From NCBI GenBank assembly GCA_947561585.1, contig CANNZV010001437.1, positions 90,532 through 154,531 of the forward strand: a stretch of DNA of 64,000 nucleotides, in the 5' to 3' direction. The position numbers were made by a program, and so were the translations under genes. The stretch's first letter is position 1. Each line of letters opens with the position of its first letter. This DNA comes from Caprella mutica. Taxonomy: Eukaryota; Arthropoda; Malacostraca; Amphipoda; Caprellidae. Positions 1 through 11,869 of the stretch are shown here, one piece after another. The notes under the pieces are model-generated. The model worked only from the letters and a program-made list of their open reading frames with translations. It did no database searches and was not told the DNA's origin.

Positions 1-379
1 TCAACCCCCGGACAAAGCTGACGAAGTACTGTTAGGATTTCTGAATTGGTATAATCGTAGCGTAACACAGCGTCCACGAACATGCGTTCGTTTGGACGGT
101 GGTGAACTTTACTGAGAGGAAAACTACCCCTTCTCAACGCTCGGAATATTTTGTGCAACTCAAAACCTTATTAGCGGAGGGGGAATATAAGCGGTGACCG
201 AGCGTATACGGCGTTGCTTTAATGGGGACCAACTTCTGTGAACGGTAACGAGCCACGGTGAATTTATGTCACCACTCAAGAAACGGTACAACAAAGTTCG
301 GGTGGTGTGACTGAGGCTATAAGTGGCTAACAGTATCTACACACGTTTTGCACGGCGTCAAAAGATGAACTTTTTCTCA
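1..379. other. Non-homologous segment at the left edge
   Basis: From about 385 rightwards the sequence matches intron 3 and exon 3 of the IR duplication (compare 20457 onward). Positions 1-379 do not: they are more GC-rich and lack the exon-4 homologue expected at about 105-263. A plus-strand frame is open from base 2 to a TGA ending at 115 (about 37 codons), including a stretch reading GFLNWYNR. I do not recognise it. It may be the edge of an inserted element that continues outside the window. Confidence 0.35.
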
Positions 380-479
380 AAAAGGTATTAAAGTTTCAAT
401 AATCAAAAAAATATTAAGTGAATCTTAATCATACTTAATATTTTATCTACATTTAAATAGGTTTGGTTCATATTATTAC

Positions 480-2343
480 CTTGTTAACTACCTTCCCGAC
501 CAGACCAAAGAATGTTCCATTGGGATGTCTCCCTCCATACAAGTTTGTCTTGTCGAAGATCAGTCTGTAACTATTTCAAAGGAATTTATTGAATATCTAA
601 ATACATATTTCAATTTAAAGTATATATTCTTGCTTCATAGTACCAAAATCCAGCGTATACAGAGTAAATTTTCATGAACTCGATGAATGCCCCCGAAAAC
701 GATTGAGTTTGTGGATGGTACAACATGTACGGCATGAACTGAAAAAAAAATATTTTCACCGTGAATTGTGGCTCTGTTATTTATTATCATCACTTTTTTA
801 TATTAATATATGTACAGGTGAAACTGATGCAATATAAGGACTGTGATTCAGAAAATCTTGTAGTATCATCAATTCCCGTAATTCAAGTTGTAAGAATACG
901 ATTTTTTCAGTTTTGTAGCTCATACATTTTTTGGAGAAGTCTTACTTATTTGTATAATAGAAAACATTTTAGAAAAGCTAAACAAAATAAACATTATCTT
1001 TGTAGTAAATATTCTAAAATACTGATAGTTCATTCCCGACATATAGAAAATAATAGATATATTTCAAGTTAAGGTATATTCCACCTCGGTAAATTCCAAT
1101 CCGGTGTATTCTTACTCGTTAAATTCCATCCCTGTGACAAAGCTCTTGGATGAAGACTAGCTAATCAGTAAATGCAGTTATAAACTTTACTCACGGATGG
1201 AAGAGGAAAAGGAAATAGTAATAATTGAGGCCTATAACCACCTTTTAGAGCAAAAATTTAAGATCTCGTAGTTGATGAGCATAGCCCTTGCGCTCTACTC
1301 TCTAAGTAGCGATAAGAAAATTATAAACTTGGTAAAAATGTATAATAAGACAACAAATAATCCATGTTACAACAGTCACAGTTCGGGACCCAAGGGACGC
1401 TACCCCCGTTTATTCCATTCGTCAATGACAACTTCAGGATAAAGCCACTAGGGGCACGTGAATAACTAGTAACAAATCTTATATATCATTATATTGCATT
1501 GAATATAACAGAAAAGGAATTATTAGATATTAAAAATAAAAATTTCTTCGCGATAGCTTCGGCAGAGGAATATTTTGCAACAAATGTGAGACTAATTACT
1601 GTGTATGAAAATTGTAGTGATTATGAATTAAAAATTACTTGATTTTACTAAGTGACGTTTAAATGTGAAAGCTTATTGCTTACTTTAACAAATAGAGAAA
1701 ACCGTCCGTATTTAGTTATTAGAAGTTCAATAGATGTATTGGACCCCGTATAGATGGGGAATCTTCCAATCCGCGTAAGAAATCGCTCATTTCATTTTAT
1801 TAGGAGTTCAAATATATAGATGTGCTGGCAATAAAACGCGCGTTCCTTCACAAGTCCCCAGTGAACGCAGCCGGATCAGCCGGGAGGACACTTCCATTTC
1901 TATAATCACCCGATACAACTCTTTACCTGCATATGTACCTACAGAGAAAAGTAAATGCTGGATCTATGAAAAAATAAGTAAGTCTTCTCTCAATATTGCA
2001 TGGCCCACCATAACTTTCTCTCAAGATAGGTTATTCTCACCGCTCCCATCCCAATGTTCAAACATTCTGGATCGTCAGGTCCTATCACCAAATCCTCCCT
2101 GAAAATTGACAAATGTTCATATGGATTAAATTGACATTTTTCAAAACAATTATCAGTATATACATCATTAGATGAAAGGATAACTACGATATACTTGGAC
2201 ACTCATAATACTCGGAAAATGGGCGATAACATAAATCTTGAGAAAACTAACTTTTTTAAATTACTGATTAACGATGATGAACTGGTAACACCTACTTTCA
2301 GAGTACTATGAGTGTCAAAGTACTTCTATACTTACTCAGCCAT
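480..2343 (-). CDS. Ionotropic receptor gene 0, partial (first exons only)
   Basis: Third copy of the duplicated IR family, of which only the 5' part lies in the window. Exons in gene order: candidate start exon 2336-2343 (ATG GCT GA before GTAAGT), 2041-2098, 644-738 and 480-570, the same lengths as in copies A and B and with GT-AG borders. They encode the start of ligand-binding lobe S1: the motif DLVIGPDDPE, then FMPYMLYHP, then LYGGRHPNGTFFG, the GG-x-x-x-NG-T-x-x-G signature of IRs. Intron 1 (739-2040) contains a segment near 1120-1320 that in the other units lies downstream of the gene, so this copy looks rearranged. Exon 4 and the channel region would lie left of the window if present. 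It may be a pseudogene; I cannot tell from here. Confidence 0.62.
1075..1140. repeat. Short degenerate 15-16-bp repeat
   Basis: Three or four imperfect copies of a unit like GGTAAATTCCAATCC lie in intron 1 of IR gene 0. The unit resembles the arm repeats of the foldback elements described below, but no inverted partner array was found, so it may be a solo arm. Confidence 0.3.
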
Positions 2344-2548
2344 TCTTAGCTTTTTTCAGTGAAGATTTTGCCAATTCTGTAAAATAATTTATTGGTTTAT
2401 TTATCCCGATATTTGGATATAGAATAACCCAAACTTTATCTTTTCTCAACACAATGCTTTTTCAATGGGAAATTAATAGGAGGGAGAAGGGGGATGGAGG
2501 TTTTAAATTTTCCATTATTTAAAAAATATATATCACAATTACTAATTA

Positions 2549-3175
2549 ACCCTAGTAACCTAGGGACTGGTCCATCCGCGCCAGTCCTCATGAAAAAATA
2601 TTAATAATTATATTTTTAAACCGATTTAGAAGCTGTCTTTTCCTGACTTTTACTTTTCAACATAATTACATATGATTATACAAAAAAGAATGTGATAAAA
2701 GTCAAGATACTCATATTATGAGCATTTATTCAAATATACAGGGTGTTTCAATAAACCCGAATTACAACTTTAGGTTATTATATTTCAAAAACTATTGAAG
2801 GTACATGTTTCTTTCTGACATCTTTTTCGTTGTTGAATCCTTTTCCATCAACAGTTAAATTTTCATCACATTTTATTCATTTTTGTTAATGTTATAAGGA
2901 TTCTATTGATGAGTGATGAAAATGGCTTTTAAGCAAATAGTTAGAAAATCTAAGAAATATTTATTTTTCATCTTTGCTTGTTGATTTTATTTTAAATGAA
3001 TAACTATTCTTTTGCGTATACTTATGGATGTGTAAATATCAGATGTAGCGACTAAATATCGAAAAGTCAATTTGTTTAGATTTTATATCAGTTTTAGTGA
3101 GGACTGGCGCGCCTGGACCAGTCCCCAGGTTAGTGAGCAAACTTTTAATGGCTAGGTTACTATAGGTTAACTTGA
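2549..3175. repeat. Inverted-repeat element (GGGACTGGTCC ends)
   Basis: The left end reads CTAGTAACCTAGGGACTGG and continues to CGCGCCAGTCCTCA. The right end is its inverted counterpart, TGAGGACTGGCGCGCC then GGACCAGTCCCCAGG. The interior (about 2690-3060) recurs inverted at about 8060-8460 inside foldback element FB1, which also has the AACCTAGGGACTGGTC end at 8022. No coding capacity was seen. Exact borders are uncertain because a second pair of inverted motifs (GGGTGTTTCA at about 2742 and TGAAACACC at about 4256) overlaps it. Confidence 0.55.
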
Positions 3176-3304
3176 ATCTTAATAAACATGTATTTCTCTA
3201 ATATAATCGAAATTGTGTAACCGTGACTTACTCTACAAGGTATTTCATTTCAGTTCAAATATAATTATCAGCTTATTGAAAAAAAAAACTTCTCAAGGAA
3301 TCAC

Positions 3305-4200
3305 AAAATGTCAAAAATGCTTCGTTATCGAGATATTGATACCCCGATGCTACCTAGTGTAATTTTTGTCATACATAAGGAATTTCACATAAAACAAACA
3401 TTGTTCCACGAAAACCTAAATGGTCAAAACTGTTTTGGTTTCAAGATTAGTTCGTTTTTGAGGATCTTTTCTGTTTGCTGGGCGCATTTTAAAATAATGC
3501 AAATATAATTATATCATGGATACGCGTTGTTCTTTAATGATCTCTGCTTCATGATAACACCTTTTCTTATGGTGACGAAGATTAGGAATTTTATATTTGT
3601 AAACGACTAACAACTATCTATATGACCATTTAATAGCTATTAGATAGTTATTTAATGGTTATTAGATAGTAATTACTTAAATGGTTATCATACAAGTATC
3701 ATAACCAACAACATCAAGAAATAGTTATTATTATCATTGAAATTGTTATTACCATTATATTATTTTTTCATTTCCAAACGCGCACAGGAAACAGAAAAAT
3801 GTAATTAGCCTTATAGTCTTATTTTTTCTTGCTAAATAATTTAATTCAGTAACAATGATACCATTATGTTTTACTATTTTATTTCCATTATTTTCAAATG
3901 CGCCCAGCAAACAAAAAAGATACGTTTTTGATTGCAAGAGTCTCTTCAGATGAGGTATCAGATCTGCACTGATGCTGGAGGCAGACACTTCGAACCATTA
4001 TTGAAAATACATTTTAGAACATTATAATGTTCTGATATATTTTTAAAGATTCAAATGCCAATATCTTGAAAACTAATCAGTTTTTACAATTTGGGTTTTT
4101 GTGAAACAATGTTTGTTTTATGTAAAATTCACTACATGTATTCCAAAAATAATCCTAAAATTTCGATAACGACGTGTTTTTTGGGCATTTTTTTTATTAA
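3305..4200. repeat. Long foldback repeat
   Basis: The left arm (about 3305-3500) and right arm (about 3890-4200) are inverted copies. Examples are the cgttatcgagat/atttcgataacg pair, ATAAAACAAACATTGTT against its reverse complement near 4110, and tttgctgggcgcattt (about 3476) against aaatgcgcccagcaaa (about 3896). The right arm carries an extra insertion of about 130 bp. The spacer holds AT-rich repeats of the form TTAGATAGTTATTTAATGG. The small open frames in it have no recognisable product. Confidence 0.6.
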
Positions 4201-4379
4201 TGAAATTTTTTTAAAGGTTTTTATGCAAGCTGTCAAATTTTACCGGAGCTTAAATGAAACACCTTGTTTATACATCTGTACGTAATACACGTACTTGCTC
4301 ATGAAATCTTGTGGAATTCAAAACTACAATGCTGGTACAATTCTAATTACATTAAAAGAGATAAGTTACAGAAAATAAT

Positions 4380-4640
4380 TTCCGATAACCTTTATCAATT
4401 ATAATGAATTTTAAATCATTATAAATTTAACTCCATGAGGAAGAGTTTTGATGAAATTTAGAAGATTAATTAAGAAGGATTCTCTATCTTCTCACATGTG
4501 CGAATATATGTAATACCTAGGTAATTTCAGAACATATTTATTACTAGTCCTTTTAAAAAAGCGAATTTCCTTCTGTAAAAGCAGCATATAGCTGATTTCG
4601 TTTCTAAAATGGTTAGTAGCGTATATAGGCTGTGGAATAC
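4380..4640. other. Conserved 5' flank of the IR duplication unit
   Basis: The block around 4380-4500 (ATAAGTTACAG..., then GATGAAATTTAGAAGATTAA) recurs at about 22370-22500 and about 44050-44170. It is upstream of each IR gene and shows that the duplication extends beyond the coding exons. No gene was recognised. Confidence 0.55.
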
Positions 4641-4794
4641 ATTAATTACAAATCTATCAGTCAACATACCATTTCTTGATATAAAAGCAATGTTGGAGAA
4701 ATATTGGATAGGTATTGGAAGAATATTAGATACTTAACAGATCAATTATTGGAGAGATTTGAATTGTTATTCTATTGCAATGTAAGATAGATAT

Positions 4795-5940
4795 TGGGAT
4801 TGCAATATTAGATAGATATTGGATAGCTTCATTCAAAAGATACCAAATAGATATTGGATAACAATATTTAATATACAGCATGGTCCACAAAAATGTTTCC
4901 GCTTTATCAAATACTTGTAAATCGTTAGCCAATGGACGAAAAAACTGTATCTTGGTCTCTTTTTCACCGCCACTCATTGTACTAATAACAGGTAAAAACA
5001 ATTTTGAACTGAAGGACATAGTATAAGAACAAGTAAGCAAAGAGTGAGGTTGATTAATTTTGTCATTGCGCAAAGGTTATTCTTAGAGCTAACTCTGTGA
5101 TTTTACTTACTAAAAGGCAGTGAATAAAATTATAATGGTAAACATTTATGTACAGAGTCCTTACACTTCTTCCTTTGAAACTATTTTGAAATTGAACAAC
5201 TTCAATGACATTTTGATCTCATTGACATTTTCACTCTGAATATTCCTTCTTCGCTTGTTCATTGCATGGTTAAGGCCCGTTTCTTACATGCATTTTAACA
5301 ACGTGGAAAAAGCTCTTCTTAGAATGTGTTTACATTTGCGTTTTCTTATCGCTGATGGAAAAATCACATTAAATTTTTACTTCAGCGATGAAAAAATGCA
5401 AGTGTGAACACTTTTTAAGAAGAGCTTTTTTTCCGCGCTTTTGAAAGTGTGAAGCGGGCCTTAACCATGCAAAGAACGAATATTCCTAGTAAAAATTTTA
5501 ATGAGATTAAAATGTCACAGAAGTTGTTCAATATCTAAATAGTTTCCAAGGAAGAAGTTTAAGCACCCTTTGCTATAATGTGTACCATTATAATTTTTCT
5601 CCCTTTTATTCACTGCCATTTAGTAAGTGAAATCACAGAGTTAGCTCTAAGAATAACCTTTGCGCAATGACAAAAATAGTCACCCTCACTCTTTGCTTAC
5701 CTGTTCTTAAACTATGTCCATCAGTTCAAAAATGTTTTTACTTGTTAATAGTACAATGAGTGGCAGTGAAAAAAAAACAAGATACAGATTTTTCATCTAT
5801 TGGCTAACGATTTACAACTATTTGAAAAAGCGAAAACATTTTTGTGGCCCATACTGTATGTTGGTAAAATATTGGATAGATAGCATCGAAATTTTTTATT
5901 GGATGAACAACCGAGGAATATTAGAGTAATATTGGATAGA
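4795..5940. repeat. 1.1-kb near-palindromic hairpin
   Basis: Left arm about 4795-5269 and right arm about 5465-5940 are inverted copies over roughly 470 bp. For example TTGCGCAAAGGTTATTCTTA near 5066 mirrors TAAGAATAACCTTTGCGCAA near 5649. The arms end in repeats of ATATTGGATAGAT. The centre is a TTAA occupied by a separate MITE (5274-5460). The open frames at 4726-5073 and 5714-5929 are mirror images in the two arms, not genes. Confidence 0.75.
5274..5460. mobile_element. TTAA-flanked MITE at a hairpin centre
   Basis: A 187-bp element flanked by TTAA (5270-5273 and 5461-5464). Its ends are GGCCCGTTTCTTACA on the left and, inverted, GGCCCGCTTCACACT on the right. The whole element is itself a foldback (AAAGCTCTTCTT against AAGAAGAGCTTT). 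No transposase is encoded. Confidence 0.65.
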
Positions 5941-6171
5941 TATCAGAATAATTTTATGAAAGAAGCAATATAAGAATGTATCGATTGGAATTAAGATTAA
6001 GATTTGTAATAACAAAAATAGAACGTTAGTAAAATCGTATTTTTTTGTAGCTAGATTTTCATGAAATAGGGAAAGTTCCGAGTTATCTTACAGTTTCACT
6101 TCTTCAAGCATTTAATCACTACTATAAAATATGTAGTTCAGCATTTTACCCCGTAATTTCTATTAGTATCA

Positions 6172-6191
6172 ATGATACCTGCAGGTATCAT
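6172..6191. repeat. Perfect 20-bp palindrome conserved across units
   Basis: ATGATACCTGCAGGTATCAT is a perfect palindrome. At the corresponding place in unit A (26195-26234) there is a longer hairpin, ATTGGTATCCATGATAC...GTATCATGGATACCAAT, and in unit B (about 43851-43895) a decayed version. Function unknown. Confidence 0.6.
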
Positions 6192-6349
6192 GGACAATAT
6201 TAGATCATGGATAATAGATTTAATTCAAAATACTTTTTTTTTCAACTTTGATTGAAAAGGTTGAATGTCCGATAACTCAGAACTTAGAACTTCAAATTAA
6301 TCTCGTTATATATGCAAATTTACAATTCATTGTGGGGTTCTTTTCTCTT

Positions 6350-6640
6350 CACCGTGACTCTGCTGGACATCGTACGACGTACTGAACGAACTTTCGTCTT
6401 GCATACTTTTGGCACAGAATAGAATTAATAATTAACGAGTTTCATGAACCACTGATGAAATCACATGATTAAATATATTCGTAAAATATTAAGATGCATT
6501 ATCTAGGCATTCTTTTGACGGTTTTTTCGTGAATATTATTCAATCATTTCTCACTCATAATTTCATCGAAAGGTTGACGTGACATAAATGTTGACCTATT
6601 GTTTTGGGTCAAAATAATATTTAATTGAATGTCCAGTGAA
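6350..6640. other. Distal 5' flank shared by all three units
   Basis: Contains blocks such as TACTGAACGAA and TCATCGAAAGGTTGACGTGA, which recur at about 26390-26640 and about 45465-45730. These give the three-fold spacing of the IR duplication. No coding potential was seen. Confidence 0.6.
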
Positions 6641-6674
6641 ACTCCTGTATAACGAAGTCATATGGCACATTGAA

Positions 6675-7330
6675 TAATCCTGAATAACACATGGTATCAA
6701 TATGCATTAATTACACATAATATCAATATTAATAAGATGATATGTACAAATTGTACATGTATGACATATACTGTCATATGGTATCGATATGTCTGCTTGT
6801 ATAGCAAATAGTATCCATAGTATATAATTATATAACACATGATATCTAGCTATATGTATAATTCACATAGTATTGATATGCGAAACACTTGGAATCGATA
6901 TGAATAAGACATTGCTATGTGTAACGTATAGTGTTGAAACGTTTAACACGTGGTATTGATATTAATAACATAGGGTATTGATAAATGAAACATTTATTTA
7001 TTATTGTGTAAAAGACACGGTATATATTGATATGAATAACACATGGTGTTGATATGTTTCACAAATTATATTTATATGTGTAACACATGGATTAGATAAG
7101 AATAACATATGGTAGTAATGTGTACAGGATACATGGAATTGATACGAATAATACATGGTATTGATATGAATAATTACGCATGGTATATATATGAGCAACT
7201 CATGGGATTTATATAAATAACACGCGGTACTGATAAGTTTTTACCGCGTTATACACATTGATTCCACAAAAGGTTTTGTGACATGGTTAACATATGTATT
7301 TCATATGTTATCCATGTATCAAAATCATAT
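6675..7330. repeat. Degenerate minisatellite, about 22-bp unit
   Basis: Many imperfect copies of a unit like AACACATGGTATTGATATGA run through this stretch. The reverse-strand open frame at 7001-7198 is a by-product of the repeat. Segment 7275-7360 also resembles 11858-11945, so flanking DNA may have been duplicated around the MITE that follows. Confidence 0.6.
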
Positions 7331-7684
7331 GTATAAAATATCGTCCTGGGTTCCAAAAAGCCATTATACGCCAATGGTAATTATTGCTGGTTTCAATATG
7401 GTTTGCATGTGGTTTCGTTGCTTGGTTAACCCCAATGAGTTTGACGTTTGAAGCACATTCCTTTTAAACTAATTTATACCTTTCATGTCATTGCTTTAAA
7501 TTCATCGTCCTTTCTTGACTTTGTTCCTACATAAATACCAAATATATTTTGTATTTAAAAGTTAAAGAAATATTTACGTATCGTCGTAAATCAGCGAAAA
7601 TTGCGTAAATTAGGAAATTTATTGCATTCAGCTAGGTACCCACTCAACACACTACAGTGCACATGCGCGAGATGTGATTGGGTC

Positions 7685-8757
7685 AGAGCTAGGACAATTG
7701 CCACCCGCACAATTGCCACCCAGACAGTTGCCACCCGGACAATTGCCACCTTAATGATTATTATTAGAGCTGTGATAATATGCCTTAAGTTATGCATACT
7801 AAGAATAACAAAGTCGGAAAAAAATTGAGTATTGAATTCTATATACAGTATAATGGTGGTTTAAAAACAAATCGATGGCGTTTAATCCTCTCAGTTTATA
7901 AATATCTTTAGGATCTATAAATATGTAATCATTATGTTGCAATCCTAATTATTATTATCAGTATTCTTCAATTCAAAATTGTTTCACCCTAGTAACAGAG
8001 CATTTAAAAGTTTGCTCAGTAACCTAGGGACTGGTCAGTGACCGACAGTCCTCACTTAAACTGTTATAAAATCTTAAAAAATTGACTTTTCTATATTTTT
8101 TAATATAAAAAACCTTCATTTGATATTTACACAGCCATTGGTAATCGCCAAAGAATAATTATCTACTTAAAATAAAATTAACAAGCAAAGAAAAGAAACA
8201 AATATTTCTTAGGTTTTCTAACTATTTGCGCAAAAGCCATTTTCACCACCCATCAATAAAATCCTTGTAACAATTACAAAAGTGAATAAACTTAATGAAA
8301 ACTTGACTGTGTATGGAAAAGGGTTTAACAATGAAAAAGATATAAAAAAGATGCATGTATCTTCAATAGTTTTTGAAATATACTAATTTAAACTTGTGTT
8401 CTGTTTTTTTTTGAGACACCTTGTATATTTGATTAAATGTTCATAATATGAGTATCTTGCCATTTATTAAATGATCAATTGTTTAATAAAAATATTATAA
8501 TATAGTGTATGATGGATATAAATCGTATAAAAAGCAGAAGAAAATTTATTCTATCACCAGTAGCAATAATTGATTTTATAAAAAAAAAAACAATAAATGA
8601 TGTATGAAGAAATTTGTATCTTAAAATGCAAGTAATTAATAGTTAATCGTATAAAAATACTATGTATATTAATTTTATCACTATCTTTTAAGTAAACAGG
8701 CCTGATAATAATTATTTGGGTGACAATTGTCCGGGTGGCAATAATTGTCCGGTTACG
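7685..8757. mobile_element. Foldback-like element FB1 (GGACAATTGCCACCC arms)
   Basis: Flanked by identical 9-bp copies of GATTGGGTC (7676-7684 and 8758-8766). The left arm is a 7-nt leader AGAGCTA plus four copies of a GGACAATTGCCACCC-like 15-mer. The right arm, inverted, is CGTAACC plus two copies of GGACAATT...GCCACCC. The MITE copy at 22531-22950 serves as an empty site with a single copy of the duplicated segment. The interior contains a copy of the 2549-3175 repeat (about 7984-8460) and no transposase. Confidence 0.72.
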
Positions 8758-8852
8758 GATTGGGTCATACTCCACCCGATCACAGCTCTGCTCTCTCCAA
8801 TGTCTCGCTCTCAATTTCTAACAACTTGTAAAAAATACTGTTCCGTAGGTTT

Positions 8853-11783
8853 GGATCTGTGTAAATTCATCGCGTGGAAAATTCCCCACATGGTAATTTT
8901 GTCGAATGGTAAATTCACGCAGGTTAAAATCATTACATGGTAATTTCATCGCAGGTAAATTCATCGCATAGTACATCATCGGTGACATATAACAGGAAGG
9001 TAGATAATACAAATAATAGAGAGGTAAATTATAGATGTTTTTTTTGTGAACACTTTGTTACGATACAAATAATATATGGATAAGTTGCTAAAGCAAACCG
9101 TTAATATAAAAAATTAAATTCTTTCGTTACCACTGTACAAAAAATATATCTAAATTAATTTCAAAAAGATAAAAATGTAAGCAATACCTATTTACTAATC
9201 ATAAAACCTGGGTCCCATTTACTGAGGCAATTATGGTTTGCTGATTATATGTTCAAAGAGGTGTAGCATTTACAGTTATGTTGTTCTTCAAACTATGAGT
9301 AGCTACCCAAATACGTAATTTGAAAATAATTTAATTAATTCAGGTATACCCACATAGTAAATAGTAATTGTATGATATACATGTGAAAATTATATGACAT
9401 TCTATTACTAAAAATCCAATTATTTAAAATAAAGTAACAGCACAGATTTGTACAAACGAGTTACCCTAATCCAGCGAAAAATAAAGTAAGGTTGGTGCAA
9501 TTATTTGCAAAGAGTTTATTTAAGTTTATCAATTTAATCTAGTAATGTACCTTGCGATGAATTTACCATGCGATGAATTTATCGTGCGATGAATTTACCA
9601 TGCGATGAATTTACTATACCATGAATTTACCATGCAATGAATTTACCATGCGATGAATTTACTATACCATGAATTTACCATGCAATGAATTTACCATGCG
9701 ATGAATTTACTATACCATGAATTTACCATGCAATGAATTTACCATGCGATGAATTTACTATACCATGAATTTACCATGCAATGAATTTACTATACCATGA
9801 ATTTACCATGCAATGAATTTACCATGCAATGAATTTACCATGCGATGAATTTACTATACCATGAATTTACCATGCAATGAATTTACCATGCAATGAATTT
9901 ACCATGCAATGAATTTACCATGCGATGAATCTACTATACCATAAATTTACCATGCAATGAATTTACCATGCGATGAATTTACCATGCAATGAATTTACCA
10001 TGCGATGAATTTTCCATGCGATGAAATTACCATGCGATGAAATTACCATGCGATGAATTTACCATGCGATGAATTTACTATACCATGAATTTACCATGCG
10101 ATGAATTTACCATGCGATGAAATTACCATACGATGAATTTACCATGCGATGAATTTACCATGCGATGAAATTACCATACGATGAATTTACCATGCGATGA
10201 ATTTACCATGCGATGAAATTACCATACGATGAATTTACCATGCGATGAATTTACCATGCGATGAATTTACTATACCATGAATTTACCATGCGATGAATTT
10301 ACCATGCGATGAAATTACCATACGATGAATTTACCATGCGATGAATTTACCATGCAATGAATTTTCCATGCGATGAAATTACCATGCGATGAAATTACCA
10401 TGCGATGAATTTACCATGCGATGAATTTACTATACCATGAATTTACCATGCGATGAATTTACCATGCGATGAAATTACCATACGATGAATTTACCATGCG
10501 ATGAATTTACCATGCGATGAAATTACCATACGATGAATTTACCATGCGATGAATTTACCATGCGATGAAATTACCATACGATGAATTTACCATGCGATGA
10601 ATTTACCATGCGATGAATTTACTATACCATGAATTTACCATGCGATGAATTTACCATGCGATGAAATTACCATACGATGAATTTACCATGCAATGAATTT
10701 ACCATGCGATGAATTTACTATACCATGAATTTACCATGCGATGAATTTACCATGCGATGAATTTACCATGCGATGAAATTACCATACGATGAATTTACCA
10801 TGCGATGAATTTACCATGCGATGAATTTACCATGCGATGAATTTACAATACCATGAATTTACCATGCGATGAATTTACCATGCGATGAAATTACCATACG
10901 ATGAATTTACCATGCGATGAATTTACCATGCGATGAATTTACTATACCATGAATTTACCATGCGGTGAATTTACCATGCGATGAAATTACCATACGATGA
11001 ATTTACCATGCGATGAATTTACTATACCATGAATTTACCATGCGATGAATTTACCATGCGATGAAATTACCATACGATGAATTTACCATGCGATGAATTT
11101 ACCATGCGATGAATTTAGCATGCGATGAATTTAGCATGCGATGAAATTACCATACGATGAATTTACCATGCGATGAATTTACCATGCGATGAAATTACCA
11201 TACGATGAATTTACCATGCGATGAATTTACCATGCGATGAATTTACTATACCATGAATTTACCATGCGATGAATTTACCATGCGATGAAATTACCATACG
11301 ATGAATTTACCATGCGATGAATTTACCATGCGATGAATTTACCATGCGATGAATTTAGCATGCGATGAATTTAGCATGCGATGAAATTACCATACGATGA
11401 ATTTACCATGCGATGAATTTACCATGCGATGAAATTACCATACGATGAATTTACCATGCGATGAATTTACTATACCATGAATTTACCATGCGATGAATTT
11501 ACCATGCGATGAATTTACTATACCATGAATTTACCATGCGATGAATTTACCATGCGATGAAATTACCATACGATGAATTTACCATGCGATGAATTTACCA
11601 TACGATGAATTTACCATGCGATGAATTTACTATACCATGAATTTACCATGCGATGAATTTACCATGCGATGAAATTACCATACGATGAATTTACCATGCG
11701 ATGAAATTACCATGCGATGAATTTACCATGCGATGAATTTACCATGCGATGAATTTAGCATGCGATGAATTTTCCGGATACCC
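8853..11783. mobile_element. Foldback-like element FB2 with a satellite-sized arm
   Basis: Left flank CGTAGGTTT (8844-8852) and right flank ACTAGGTTT (11784-11792) match at 7 of 9 positions. Left leader GGATCTG(T) is followed by about eight imperfect 15-16-bp units like GGTAAATTCATCGCAT (8861-8990). The right end, inverted, is GGGTATCC plus GGAAAATTCATCGCAT, and its arm is the 2.2-kb array at 9548-11775. The spacer (about 9000-9540) is AT-rich and non-coding. Confidence 0.65.
9548..11775. repeat. 16-bp tandem array, about 139 copies
   Basis: Unit ACCATGCGATGAATTT with recurrent variants ACTATACCATGAATTT, ACCATGCAATGAATTT, ACCATACGATGAATTT and ACCATGCGATGAAATT. Period-16 phase holds throughout. 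Higher-order periods are visible: 11101-11220 recurs identically at 11341-11460 (240 bp = 15 units), and a rare TTTCCATGCG variant at 10011 recurs at 10363 (352 bp = 22 units). The array forms the right arm of FB2. It has no spacers, so it is not a CRISPR array. Confidence 0.92.
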
Positions 11784-11869
11784 ACTAGGTTTATAAATGA
11801 GACATTAGTTTTTTAACACATAGTCAAACCTTCCGACACATTTTGAGAGTAAAGCTCATCATGGTTAAC

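Larger units (their letters stand above)
7430..11864. mobile_element. TTAA MITE interrupted by two foldback elements
   Basis: TTAA at 7426-7429 and 11865-11868 flanks ends CCCCAATGAGTTTGACG (left) and, inverted, CCATGATGAGCTTTACTC (right). A second copy lies at 22531-22950. Subtracting FB1 (1073 bp) and FB2 (2931 bp) with one 9-bp duplication each leaves about 413 bp, matching the about 420 bp of the other copy. Its three pieces (7430-7684, 8758-8852, 11784-11864) align in order with the inverted sequence of that copy, including the centre with GTGATTG and CACAGCTC. Confidence 0.7.

Noticed and set aside
1..379. Possible assembly or strand artefact because the edge sequence looks so different
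   Set aside because: I considered the reversed and complemented readings but found no coherent match, so it is reported only as non-homologous sequence.
4726..5929. Two small related frames (115 and 71 codons) that looked like a gene family
   Set aside because: They are mirror copies in the two arms of a long hairpin and share no known domain.
7591..7828. Overlapping small frames with ATRTIATQTVATRTIAT-like repeats
   Set aside because: They translate the FB1 arm units (GGACAATTGCCACCC) in both directions.
9548..11775. Possible CRISPR array
   Set aside because: Units are contiguous 16-mers without spacers, and the context is eukaryotic.
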